Positions 6,428-14,183 of a DNA stretch of 33,588 nucleotides are shown here, piece after piece; position 1 is the stretch's first letter; the number at the start of each line of letters is the position of its first letter. The stretch is from Synechococcales cyanobacterium bin59.metabat.ball.084. GTDB taxonomy: Bacteria; Cyanobacteriota; Cyanobacteriia; Cyanobacteriales; Chamaesiphonaceae. A program made the position numbers and the translations under genes. The notes under the pieces were generated by a model. It did not search any database and had not been told where the DNA came from. It saw nothing but the letters and a program-made list of their open reading frames with translations. The DNA lies in assembly GCA_013297675.1 (NCBI GenBank), contig JAAFHZ010000041.1, positions 1-33,588 on the forward strand, in the 5' to 3' direction.

Positions 6428-8296
6428 ATGACTAACACTGTTAACTGTAACAAGTGCAATCCTGATAGCAGTCCGCTGCTAGATGTCATGAGCACCGATG
6501 GATTGAAGCAAATTGCGGTATTAGGAATGCCCAATACGGGCAAATCTACTTTCTTTAATCGATTGACTGGAGCAAATGCCAGCATTGGAAACTGGCCGGG
6601 AATTACAGTTGATCTGTTAGCAGCAAAAATTAAGTTAGGGCAGCAGCAAACCCAGGTAGTAGATTTGCCGGGGATCTACGATCTGCGGGGCTTTTCGGAA
6701 GATGAAGAAGTGGTCAGGCGATTTTTAGAGAGCAACCCAGTCCATTTAGTAATTATTATTCTCAATTCTACTCAGCTTGATCGGCAAATTAGTTTGGCTT
6801 TGCAAGTAAAGCATTTGGGTTTACCCGCCCTGCTGCTGTTGAACATGGCCGATGAGGCACCCAAGTTTGGGGTGCATATTGACGTAGATCAGATTTCTCA
6901 GCGGCTTCAGATGCCGGCGTTTCAGATTAGTGCTAAATACGGTCAGGGCTTTGCCCAAGCCAAAAGTTTGATTGCCGAACGGTTGGGTCTTCAGTCAGAG
7001 CCGGTGCTGGCTGGAGTGGTAAATCGTAATCTGGTCAGCGATGAGCAATTCACAGCGGAAATGAGCGACTTGATTGCCCATGGCTTTGAGGTTTCAACTC
7101 AATTTAAAAATACTCTGACTACCAAGCTCGATCGGGTGCTGCTGCATCCGGTTTTTGGTTTACCGATTTTTTTTGGAGCCATGTACCTGATGTTTCAGGT
7201 GGTTTATACCATTGGTAAACCGCTGCAAGATGGCTTAAATCAGGGAGTGGAATGGTTTAAAGGGGCTGCTGTAGAGCCACTGCTCAGCTTTTTACCCAAG
7301 TTTCCCCACGATTTGTTAATTGATGGGCTGTATGGTGGAGTGGGCACAGTCGCTGCTTTTATTCCGGTGATTTGGATATTTTTTATCTGTATGGCGATTG
7401 TAGAAGATAGCGGTTATCTCTCTCGATCGGCTTATTTGATGGATGCCTTTATGGAAAGGCTGGGTTTGGATGGTCGATCGTTTGTAATGTCTCTGATGGG
7501 TTTTGGTTGCAATGTGCCTGCGATTATGGGGTTAAGGGTCATGCGATCGCCTGCCCTGCGCTTGCTTTCGATGCTGGTGATTCCGTTTTCTCTTTGTTCG
7601 GCGCGGCTCAATGTATTCATTTTTATGACTACAGCTTTATTCAGTGCTAGTGCTGCGCCTGCGGTGCTGTTTAGTCTTTATTTGTTTAGCTTTGCAGCGG
7701 CTATTTTGACGGCATTCATTTTTAAGGGTAAATATCCCAACCAAGAACCATTAGTGTTGGAGCTACCGCCTTACCGCTTTCCTACAATTCGCCAAATGCT
7801 GCTGCGGGCTTGGCTAGAAACGCAGCATTTTCTGCGGTTTGCTTGGAAGTTTATTATTTTGGGCGTAGTGGCAATTTGGCTCTGCAACAATTTACCTCAA
7901 AATGTCGAGCCAGCGAGTGCCGGTACGATCTCCGGGATGATTGGCAACTTTCTGCAACCGGTTTTGGCTCCTGTGGGTATCAGCCCAAAGCTGTCAGTGG
8001 CGCTGATTTTTGGGTTTATTGCCAAAGAAATTGTGTTGGGTGGCTTGGCGGTGATCTATGCAGTAAAAGAAGATACTGGTTTGGCTGGAGTGATTGCCAA
8101 GGATATTGATTGGGTACAGGCTTATAGTTTTATGCTGTTTACGCTGCTCTATGTTCCTTGTCTTTCGACGGTGGCAGTGATTAAGGCCGAATCTAAGAGC
8201 AGTAAGTTTGCGCTGCTGGCGGTGGTTTGGTCTTTGGGGTTAGCTTGGGCTGCTAGTTTTGTTTTTTACCAGGGTGCCAGAGCTTTAGGCTATTGA
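6428..8296 (+). CDS. feoB: FeoB, GTP-dependent ferrous iron permease
   Basis: FeoB imports Fe(II) across the inner membrane. The N-terminal G domain shows G1 Gly-Met-Pro-Asn-Thr-Gly-Lys-Ser (about residues 33-40), the switch region Gly-Asn-Trp-Pro-Gly-Ile-Thr-Val, G3 Asp-Leu-Pro-Gly-Ile-Tyr-Asp-Leu and G4 Asn-Met-Ala-Asp. A helical spacer follows and then about 400 residues of membrane helices with the two Gate-type motifs (Gly-Phe-Gly-Cys-Asn-Val-Pro-Ala-Ile and the later Cys-Leu-Ser-Thr segment). The 622-residue length suits the cyanobacterial form. The first residues contain a Cys-x-x-Cys pair (Asn-Cys-Asn-Lys-Cys-Asn) ahead of the G domain. It is the second gene of feoAB. Confidence 0.96.
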   Translation: MTNTVNCNKCNPDSSPLLDVMSTDGLKQIAVLGMPNTGKSTFFNRLTGANASIGNWPGITVDLLAAKIKLGQQQTQVVDLPGIYDLRGFSEDEEVVRRFLESNPVHLVIIILNSTQLDRQISLALQVKHLGLPALLLLNMADEAPKFGVHIDVDQISQRLQMPAFQISAKYGQGFAQAKSLIAERLGLQSEPVLAGVVNRNLVSDEQFTAEMSDLIAHGFEVSTQFKNTLTTKLDRVLLHPVFGLPIFFGAMYLMFQVVYTIGKPLQDGLNQGVEWFKGAAVEPLLSFLPKFPHDLLIDGLYGGVGTVAAFIPVIWIFFICMAIVEDSGYLSRSAYLMDAFMERLGLDGRSFVMSLMGFGCNVPAIMGLRVMRSPALRLLSMLVIPFSLCSARLNVFIFMTTALFSASAAPAVLFSLYLFSFAAAILTAFIFKGKYPNQEPLVLELPPYRFPTIRQMLLRAWLETQHFLRFAWKFIILGVVAIWLCNNLPQNVEPASAGTISGMIGNFLQPVLAPVGISPKLSVALIFGFIAKEIVLGGLAVIYAVKEDTGLAGVIAKDIDWVQAYSFMLFTLLYVPCLSTVAVIKAESKSSKFALLAVVWSLGLAWAASFVFYQGARALGY

Positions 8297-8531
8297 GGCA
8301 GCAGCCCCAGGGTCTTCAAAGAAGCCCGCCCTCTGTGAGTGAGGATGAGTTTCGAGCAGATGTCACGCAAGTATTCATCGCTCTAGACAGGGCTGCAAAC
8401 TCAGAGGCTTGTAGTTGAAAGGAATACAACTATAGATTTGGGATGGCGGCTATAGCTGGCTGTCTGAAGTTTATTGTCTGAAGTTTAAGCATTCGTTAAA
8501 CTAGCTAACATCTCTCTAGACTTTGCCCTAC
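8297..8531. other. intergenic region after feoB with a 13-bp direct repeat
   Basis: No open frame or RNA gene is evident. TGTCTGAAGTTTA occurs twice, at 8461-8473 and 8475-8487, with a 14-base period. The stretch around 8319-8380 (AAGAAGCCCGCCCTC ... GATGTCACGC) loosely recalls the right ends of IS200/IS605 elements, but the hairpin is poor, so I do not call an element. Confidence 0.4.
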
Positions 8532-9089
8532 ATGAATGCCATTGAAACCTTTTATATTTCGCCGATCATCCGAGGCACCCTCAGCCTATTCTATGTAGCC
8601 CTATTGCTGCCTTTGCCATTTCTGGCCCAAAAAACCGGCGGGGCTTCGCCAGTTTGGCTGAGCGCTGGAATGTTATTGGGGATGATTGCGCTACAGGGTG
8701 CCCTCAGTCAAAGGGTGACTGTAGACGATGCCGCGATTCGGGTAGAATATCCCCGCTGGTTTCCGGCATTTTTAGTGAAAAGTTGGTCATTGCCCTGGAC
8801 AGAGATATCGGCTCTAAAAATGCGCAGCACCGGCCAAGGTGGCATTGTTTATTATTTGCTAAATAAATCTAACGAAGGTTACTTGTTACCAATGCGCATT
8901 GCGGGTTTCAATAGACTTGTGACAGTTTTACAAGAAAAAACGGCGATCGATACTCAGGATGTAAAGCCCCTGGCTCAGCCCTGGATGTACTTTTTTCTCC
9001 TGATTGTGACCTGCTTACTACTGTTAATAGATGTATGGTCTATATGGATGGCTACTACTCCCGGAATATTGCCCGGAATACTGCAATGA
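8532..9089 (+). CDS. conserved hypothetical membrane protein, possible PH-like domain
   Basis: The ATG at 8532 gives 185 residues; the TTG at 8523 would add three. Two membrane helices lie near residues 13-32 and 41-58, followed by a soluble stretch of about 85 residues and a third helix near 150-172. The soluble part has the alternating strand pattern 'Arg-Val-Thr-Val-Asp-Asp-Ala-Ala-Ile-Arg-Val' and 'Ser-Leu-Pro-Trp-Thr-Glu-Ile-Ser-Ala-Leu', which is what bacterial PH-domain membrane proteins show. No enzyme motif is seen. It lies 30 bp upstream of the SagB-like gene on the same strand, so the two may be cotranscribed. Confidence 0.75.
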   Translation: MNAIETFYISPIIRGTLSLFYVALLLPLPFLAQKTGGASPVWLSAGMLLGMIALQGALSQRVTVDDAAIRVEYPRWFPAFLVKSWSLPWTEISALKMRSTGQGGIVYYLLNKSNEGYLLPMRIAGFNRLVTVLQEKTAIDTQDVKPLAQPWMYFFLLIVTCLLLLIDVWSIWMATTPGILPGILQ

Positions 9090-9119
9090 TAAGCTATCTC
9101 AAGAAATACCGAGTCAGCC

Positions 9120-10619
9120 ATGACTGAATCATTTACTCAGCACTACCACCAGCGCACCAAATACAATCCAGAAACCCTTGCCCAGAAGAGTACTGGCCTA
9201 GATTGGAGTTTGCAACCTTCGCCCTACAAAGAATACAAAATTGGGGCGAGCTTTGACCTAAAATTGTATTTGCAACAAGAAGCCCGCAGCCAGACAGATC
9301 AGTGGTGGAAAAGATTATCACTGTTTTTGCTGTGCAGCTATGGCCTGACTGCCAAAATTTCTACCACCGTGGCACCGCTGTATTTGAGGGCGGCTCCTTC
9401 TGCCGGTGGGTTATATCCAGCCGAAGTATATTTAATTTCTCGCGGAAGAGGCTTACTGCCACCGGGACTCTACAACTATCAGCCCCGCGATCACTCCCTG
9501 ATCCATTTTTGGGAAAGTGATGTGTGGTCGGCTTTACAGGCGGCTTGTTTCCAGCACCCCGCGATCGAACACACCGAATTAGCCTTAGTGACCACCGCAG
9601 TTTTCTTTCGATCGGCTTGGCGCTACCAAGATCGCGCCTACCGGCGAATTTGTCTAGATACTGGCCATTTGTTGGGCAACCTAGAGTTATCTGGTTCCAT
9701 CAACGGCTTTCGGCCTTGTTTGATCGGCGGATTTCATGATCAGGCCATGGATGAACTGCTATATCTCGATCGGGAGCGGGAGGGGACAATTACCGTGCTA
9801 CCCTTGCTCGATCTAGAAGACCATTTACCAGCCTCCGAGGATTTCCCCACGGCTCTACCCAGCCCGACCGTAACAGACTTCCCGGACTTGCCAGACCAGC
9901 AGTTGCTGAGCCACTGTCACGCAGTGACTAGCATGAGCGAATACCTACCACCGCCAGAACCTAATCCGGTGGCTGATAAGTACAATTTTCCTTTTTGCTT
10001 GAAAGTCTCTACTTTGGGGCCGCCAATTTCTTGGGAAAACAATGCATTCTTAGATGGACTAGAAGATGCCATTTTACAGCGGCGATCGACTCGCAGCTAT
10101 ACCAGTGGTAATTTGAGCTTCGACCAGTTGCTGGCGCTGTTGGACTTTACCTACCAACCCCAAAACTATATTGATACTGGACTAGATGAAGGCCCGGATT
10201 ATTTTGATCTGAGTTTGATTCAAACCTTTATTGCGGTTTCGGGAATCGATGGCTTAGAAGAAGGCTGCTACCATTATTCGCCCGCCATCCAAGAGCTGCG
10301 CCAAATTCGCTTTAAGAATTTTCGTCGCGAACTGCACTACCTCTGTTTGGGTCAAGAATTGGGACGAGATGCCGCCGTGACCATTTTTCATACCGCCAAC
10401 TTACAGCAGTCGATCGAACGCTACGGCGATCGAGCTTACCGCTATTTGCATTTAGATGCAGGACACTTGGGACAACGCCTCAACTTAGCGGCCACTCGGT
10501 TAGGGGTAGGAGTCAGTGGTATTGCCGGATTTTTTGATGATCAGGTGAACGAAGTTTTGGGTATTCCCCCCGATGAAGCCGTGCTCTACATTACTACCCT
10601 AGGTCAACCTCAAAATTAG
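9120..10619 (+). CDS. SagB-type dehydrogenase with two fused nitroreductase-like domains
   Basis: SagB/ThcOx proteins are FMN-dependent oxidases, best known for turning azolines into azoles in ribosomal peptides. This 499-residue protein holds two copies of the fold. The first (about 70-250) contains 'Arg-Ala-Ala-Pro-Ser-Ala-Gly-Gly-Leu-Tyr-Pro-Ala-Glu', the SagB signature, and 'Asp-Thr-Gly-His-Leu-Leu-Gly-Asn-Leu'. The second (about 315-499) begins 'Arg-Arg-Ser-Thr-Arg-Ser-Tyr' and ends with 'Leu-Asp-Ala-Gly-His-Leu-Gly-Gln-Arg-Leu'. The parallel Asp-x-Gly-His-Leu motifs show an internal duplication. No YcaO, precursor peptide or transporter is nearby, so its substrate is unknown. ATG at 9120 starts at a normal distance from the upstream gene. 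Confidence 0.88.
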   Translation: MTESFTQHYHQRTKYNPETLAQKSTGLDWSLQPSPYKEYKIGASFDLKLYLQQEARSQTDQWWKRLSLFLLCSYGLTAKISTTVAPLYLRAAPSAGGLYPAEVYLISRGRGLLPPGLYNYQPRDHSLIHFWESDVWSALQAACFQHPAIEHTELALVTTAVFFRSAWRYQDRAYRRICLDTGHLLGNLELSGSINGFRPCLIGGFHDQAMDELLYLDREREGTITVLPLLDLEDHLPASEDFPTALPSPTVTDFPDLPDQQLLSHCHAVTSMSEYLPPPEPNPVADKYNFPFCLKVSTLGPPISWENNAFLDGLEDAILQRRSTRSYTSGNLSFDQLLALLDFTYQPQNYIDTGLDEGPDYFDLSLIQTFIAVSGIDGLEEGCYHYSPAIQELRQIRFKNFRRELHYLCLGQELGRDAAVTIFHTANLQQSIERYGDRAYRYLHLDAGHLGQRLNLAATRLGVGVSGIAGFFDDQVNEVLGIPPDEAVLYITTLGQPQN

Positions 10620-10634
10620 TCAACCTCAAAATTA
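10603..10634 (+). repeat. 16-bp tandem duplication across the SagB stop codon
   Basis: GTCAACCTCAAAATTA occurs at 10603-10618 and again immediately at 10619-10634. The TAG stop of the SagB-like gene (10617-10619) spans the junction, so the second copy is untranslated. It looks like a recent replication slip. Confidence 0.8.
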
Positions 10635-10644
10635 ATCACCCCCT

Positions 10645-11559
10645 ATGAATCACCAGTCTAAGACAGCCAGCTCTTTAGGCCGTTATTTGCTCTGGGCATT
10701 TTTGCCAACCATACTAGTAGTGCGCGGTATCAGCAAGCCGGTAATGCAGCGGTTGCAGTTGATGAATTACAATCCCCCTACCGAGGTTTCGCGACTGGCA
10801 ACCCAGGCAAACATGAGTGATGAGGGGCGCAAGGTTTTTTATTTGACCACACCCACAATCGAAGCCGAAAAAGTTGGCCTGAAGCTCTGTAGTAGCAGCA
10901 ATGCCGAAAAAACCATTACTTTGGGCTGCTATGTGTCGGGTAAAGGAATTTTTCTGCAAAAGGTTACTGATGAGCGTTTGGCTGGCACTATGCAGGTGAC
11001 AGCCGCCCACGAAATGCTGCACGCTGTGTACCACGAGCATCTTTCTGGCTCCGAAAGAACGGAGATCGATCGAGAGCTGCTGCGGGTATTTGATAACTTA
11101 AATAATCCTCGTCTCAAAAAGCTGATCCAGATTTACCGCGATCGCAATCCTAGCCATGTGAGCAGCGAACTTCATTCTTTTTTGGGGACAGAGGTGGCTG
11201 AGCTGGGGCCAAAGCTAGAGCAGCACTATGGCAAGTATTTTGTCGATCGGGCTAAGCTGGTGGCCATGGCACAACAAAAGGAGCAGTTGTTTGCTGGCAT
11301 TGAAAACAAGGCTGGGGGAATCGACCAGCAGTTAAAAATATTAAAAACACACATCAATAACCGAGAAAAAACTCTCAGAGAAATGACTATGGCCGGTCTG
11401 GTGACAGAAGATCAAAAACGCCTTTACAATGCTCATGTTCAAGCACTACATGAAGAAACTGCATACTATAATCAATTAGTAGGGACTTATAACGGCTTAT
11501 CTTCTGAAGGCTCGTCTTTGAATGATTCACTGCAAAATGTATCTAAGACTGAAAAATAG
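10645..11559 (+). CDS. membrane-anchored putative zinc metalloprotease (HExxH)
   Basis: The 304-residue protein has one hydrophobic N-terminal segment (about residues 12-27), probably an uncleaved anchor, so the rest should face the periplasm or lumen. His-Glu-Met-Leu-His at 122-126, preceded by Thr-Ala-Ala, is a zinc-binding HExxH helix; Glu175 or Glu183 could be the third ligand as in gluzincins. Two cysteines (82 and 95) may pair. Residues 205-295 are rich in Gln, Lys and Glu with heptad-like spacing and probably form a coiled coil. I do not know a named family. It starts 25 bp after the SagB-like gene and may be in its transcript. Confidence 0.72.
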   Translation: MNHQSKTASSLGRYLLWAFLPTILVVRGISKPVMQRLQLMNYNPPTEVSRLATQANMSDEGRKVFYLTTPTIEAEKVGLKLCSSSNAEKTITLGCYVSGKGIFLQKVTDERLAGTMQVTAAHEMLHAVYHEHLSGSERTEIDRELLRVFDNLNNPRLKKLIQIYRDRNPSHVSSELHSFLGTEVAELGPKLEQHYGKYFVDRAKLVAMAQQKEQLFAGIENKAGGIDQQLKILKTHINNREKTLREMTMAGLVTEDQKRLYNAHVQALHEETAYYNQLVGTYNGLSSEGSSLNDSLQNVSKTEK

Positions 11560-11752
11560 TGGCTCTACCGAACTTGCTATGTAAAATCAATGATTAAAAT
11601 ACCCCGTTAACACACATTTAATTTGAAAGTTATTGAAATTCCTGAACCCATAGCCTCTTCTTTTTATCACTGTGGTTTAGAATATATAGTAAAACCTCTC
11701 TAGTAGACAGCTCTAATAAAGATGACTGTTTTAGCAGTAGGAAAATCATGGC
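11560..11752. other. AT-rich intergenic stretch with no gene seen
   Basis: No open frame of meaningful length, hairpin or clear promoter is visible between the metalloprotease and the transposase remnant. Confidence 0.5.
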
Positions 11753-11965
11753 TTAAGCAGTAGATTTTTTGGGCTGAGAAGGCTTTTTATAGCTTTTTTT
11801 GACCGTAGGATAGCGAGGTTTCTTTCGTCTAGTTTTACCAGTAGGCCATCCGGGGGCTTTTCCGCGAGTTTTGGGAGCACAGGCCGGTGTAACAATCCTG
11901 GCCAAAACTAAAGCTTTCTGAGTATATGTGATAGAAGAAAGGGGCGAAAGCGTGGGAAACTGATT
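11753..11965 (-). pseudogene. transposase C-terminal fragment
   Basis: On the minus strand this frame, ending with TAA at 11753-11755 and closed upstream by a stop at 11966-11968, encodes a basic tail reading Thr-Arg-Gly-Lys-Ala-Pro-Gly-Trp-Pro-Thr-Gly-Lys, then Arg-Tyr-Pro-Thr-Val-Lys-Lys. That 'Arg-Gly-Lys-x-Pro-Gly ... Arg-Tyr-Pro-x-Val-Lys-Lys' ending is characteristic of a common group of cyanobacterial DDE transposases. No start codon or catalytic domain remains, so it is a remnant. Confidence 0.6.
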
Positions 11966-11997
11966 TTACCAAAAAAAAGACCCACAGGAATCAATAA

Positions 11998-12180
11998 ATG
12001 AGTACGCCCCAACTCCATCATCAACTACTAGACCAACTTAGTCAATGGATCATCCCAAAGGATCAGCGTCACCTGAAAAACTGTGCTGAGATCGCTGCCG
12101 CCATTTTGCAGCCTGAAAGTGCTTGCTTAGCCCATTGGCTTCCTTATTTTACTCATCGTAGCTGCCTAGCTCGGGCCTAG
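11998..12180 (+). pseudogene. transposase N-terminal fragment
   Basis: This 60-codon frame begins with ATG and reads like the start of a cyanobacterial IS4-like transposase: Leu-Ser-Gln-Trp-Ile-x-Pro-Lys-Asp-Gln-Arg-His-Leu, then Ala-Ala-Ile-Leu-Gln and His-Arg-Ser-Cys-Leu-Ala-Arg-Ala, where it stops. Full-length relatives, as I recall, continue for several hundred residues. It points away from the C-terminal fragment at 11753-11965, so the two cannot be one simple deletion of a single copy. Confidence 0.5.
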
Positions 12181-12252
12181 CAGCCCTTATATTTTAATAA
12201 GCAGAATGTCATGGAATGGTCATGAATTTCTTGATAAATTATTGAAATTAAA

Positions 12253-12283
12253 CGGTAGGGGAGCATTAAATGCTCCCCTACCG
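12253..12283. repeat. perfect 31-bp palindrome
   Basis: CGGTAGGGGAGCATT is followed by one A and then its exact reverse complement. It lies between the transposase fragment and the 3' end of pdhC and has no T-run on the plus strand. GTAGGGG...CCCCTAC palindromes are frequent dispersed repeats in cyanobacteria, so a mobile repeat is likelier than a dedicated terminator, although it could stop either transcript. Confidence 0.75.
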
Positions 12284-12313
12284 ATGGAATCGATGGATTT
12301 CGGTGTTCGCCTT

Positions 12314-13594
12314 TTACATCGTCAAACTATTCACATCGGTTTCGATTAACTTCGCCAGATCCTGCAAGAACGCCGCCGCATCAGCACCATAGATAATGCG
12401 GTGATCAGCCGTCATGTTTACCTGCATTTGCTGACGCACCGCGATCGCTCCATCAGCCGTAGCTACTACAGTGGGACGAGCAGCGCCGATCGCCAGAATT
12501 GCGCCTGTTCCTGGTGGCAGAATGGCATCGAATTTATCGACCCCAAACATGCCCAGGTTCGAGATCGTAAAAGTGCCGCTGCTGTATTCAGCCGGTTGTA
12601 GCTGTTTGGCGCGTGCTCGATCGACCAAATCTTTCCAGGCCCGCGAGAGAGAATAAATATCCATTTGGTCAGCGTCAGCCAACACCGGGGTAATTAAGCC
12701 ACCATCTGGCATTGCTACTGCTACCGCGACATTGATCGCACCGTGATATTGAATGCCCGCATCGGTGAAGCTAGAGTTGATCACCGGATATTTTTTGAGA
12801 GTCATGGCCACTGCTTTAGCCAGCAATGCACTCATGGTTACGCCCTTGGGCTTGAGCTGTTTGTACAGACCATCGAGCTTGTCGGTAGTAATCGTGAAGC
12901 CGGTCCGGAAGGTAGGCACAGCTAAACTGGCTACCATGTTGCGATTTACGGCATTTTGCAAAGTATTGAAAGATACCAGCTTGGCCATCGGCACGCTAGG
13001 TGGTGCGGCGGTAGGCTGCACAGCGACCAGGCCAGCAGCGGCTGTGACAACCGGAGGAGCCGAAGGGCTGGCCATATTGGCGGGCAATGGTTTACCGGCA
13101 GCGCTGGCCACATCGGCGGCTACTACTCGACCATTTGGCCCGGTTCCGGTGAGTTGTTCTAAGTTCACGCCCATGTCTTTGGCCAGTTTCTTGGCACGGG
13201 GAGAAGCAATCAATCTACCAGCCTGAGATGGTGCTGGGGTAGCTGCTGCTACTGGAGCCGCTGCTGCTGGAGGCGCACTGGCGGCGGGGGCGGCGACACT
13301 GGTTGCCGGTACTCCTGCTGCGCCAAGCTGCTTGGCTTCGGCAATTTCAGCTTCGGTTTCGGCAATTAAAGCAATGGTTTTACCAACTGGTACTGAAGAG
13401 CCAGCCTCGAACAGCAGAATAGCCAAAAAGCCTTCTGCAAAGGATTCCACGTCCATATCCGCTTTGTCGGACTCAACCACGAGCACGGTGTCACCTTTTG
13501 CTACTCGATCGCCAGGCGATTTCGACCAAGAGACGATTTTGCCTTCAGTCATCGTAGAACTCAAGGCGGGCATGAACACTTCACGAATTGCCAT
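12314..13594 (-). CDS. pdhC: dihydrolipoamide acetyltransferase, E2 of pyruvate dehydrogenase
   Basis: E2 passes the acetyl group from E1 to coenzyme A via a swinging lipoyl arm. From the ATG at 13594 (426 residues; the frame extends 11 codons further but the conserved protein starts here) there is one lipoyl domain with the modified Lys44 in Asp-Lys-Ala-Asp, an Ala/Pro-rich linker (about 85-130), an E3/E1-binding domain beginning Ala-Ser-Pro-Arg-Ala-Lys-Lys-Leu-Ala, a second Ala/Pro linker, and the catalytic domain. The active-site motif reads Asp-His-Arg-Ile-Ile-Tyr-Gly-Ala (His398): the usual Asp of His-x-x-x-Asp-Gly is Tyr402, as I recall for plastid E2 enzymes. E1 and E3 genes are not adjacent. 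Confidence 0.95.
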   Translation of the reverse strand: MAIREVFMPALSSTMTEGKIVSWSKSPGDRVAKGDTVLVVESDKADMDVESFAEGFLAILLFEAGSSVPVGKTIALIAETEAEIAEAKQLGAAGVPATSVAAPAASAPPAAAAPVAAATPAPSQAGRLIASPRAKKLAKDMGVNLEQLTGTGPNGRVVAADVASAAGKPLPANMASPSAPPVVTAAAGLVAVQPTAAPPSVPMAKLVSFNTLQNAVNRNMVASLAVPTFRTGFTITTDKLDGLYKQLKPKGVTMSALLAKAVAMTLKKYPVINSSFTDAGIQYHGAINVAVAVAMPDGGLITPVLADADQMDIYSLSRAWKDLVDRARAKQLQPAEYSSGTFTISNLGMFGVDKFDAILPPGTGAILAIGAARPTVVATADGAIAVRQQMQVNMTADHRIIYGADAAAFLQDLAKLIETDVNSLTM

Positions 13595-13832
13595 AGGGAA
13601 TGATACGCAGGAATAGGAATGAATCAACTTGCCATTCTATCACCTTGCTTGACCGCTGCTGCGCCTTCGATCGCTGATGGTGCAGTAGCACCCTTGGCCT
13701 GAAGTTGCCTAGACAAATGCCTGAAAGAATCCTGGCAAAACTGATTACCGATCAGACCTGTGTGGCAGGTCGCGCAGCTATTGAGCCAAGCTTGCGGTAA
13801 AATAGCTGGGCACTTCACACCGAGGAATGGTT
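13595..13832. promoter_or_regulatory. divergent promoter region between pdhC and ftrC
   Basis: The two genes are transcribed apart from this 238-bp gap. On the plus strand TAAAAT at 13798-13803 is a fair -10 for ftrC, but no good -35 lies 17 bp upstream. GAGG at 13822-13825 is a Shine-Dalgarno for the ATG at 13833. Confidence 0.35.
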
Positions 13833-14183
13833 ATGTCTTTAGTACCCCCCAAAGAACCCAGCGATAAAATGCTAGAGGCGATGCGGAACTTTTCTGAAAC
13901 CTACGCTAAAAACACCAACACTTATTTTTGTGCGGATCTCAGCGTCACCGCCGTAGTCATCAAAGGTTTAGCCAACAACAAAGAAGAACTCGGTGCCCCC
14001 CTCTGCCCCTGCCGCCACTACGAAGACAAAGAAGCTGAAGTCAAAGCAGCTTACTGGAACTGTCCCTGTGTGCCCATGCGTGAGCGGAAAGAATGTCACT
14101 GTATGCTTTTCCTCACTCCCGAACAAGATTTTGTCGGCGATCAGCAAGAAATTACCCTTGAAGAAGTCAAGGCCGCCGTCTAG
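13833..14183 (+). CDS. ftrC: ferredoxin-thioredoxin reductase, catalytic subunit
   Basis: FtrC uses a [4Fe-4S] cluster and a redox disulfide to pass electrons from photosynthetic ferredoxin to thioredoxin, so light can switch enzymes on and off. The cysteine set is complete: Cys in Tyr-Phe-Cys-Ala-Asp, then Cys-Pro-Cys-Arg-His-Tyr, Asn-Cys-Pro-Cys-Val-Pro and Glu-Cys-His-Cys. I choose the ATG at 13833 (116 residues) over the one at 13827 because GAGG lies seven bases before it, while it nearly touches the first. This gene is limited to oxygenic phototrophs and some other groups and supports the cyanobacterial assignment. The next gene's ATG directly follows its stop codon. Confidence 0.96.
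   Translation: MSLVPPKEPSDKMLEAMRNFSETYAKNTNTYFCADLSVTAVVIKGLANNKEELGAPLCPCRHYEDKEAEVKAAYWNCPCVPMRERKECHCMLFLTPEQDFVGDQQEITLEEVKAAV

Noticed and set aside
12743-13616. Plus-strand open frames opposite pdhC
   Set aside because: They are shadows of the Ala/Pro-rich E2 linkers and lack start signals or recognisable domains.
13624-13818. 64-codon minus-strand frame with a Cys-Ala-Thr-Cys-His (CxxCH) haem-like motif upstream of pdhC
   Set aside because: It fills the divergent promoter region, lacks a signal peptide and other cytochrome features, and the motif is likely chance.
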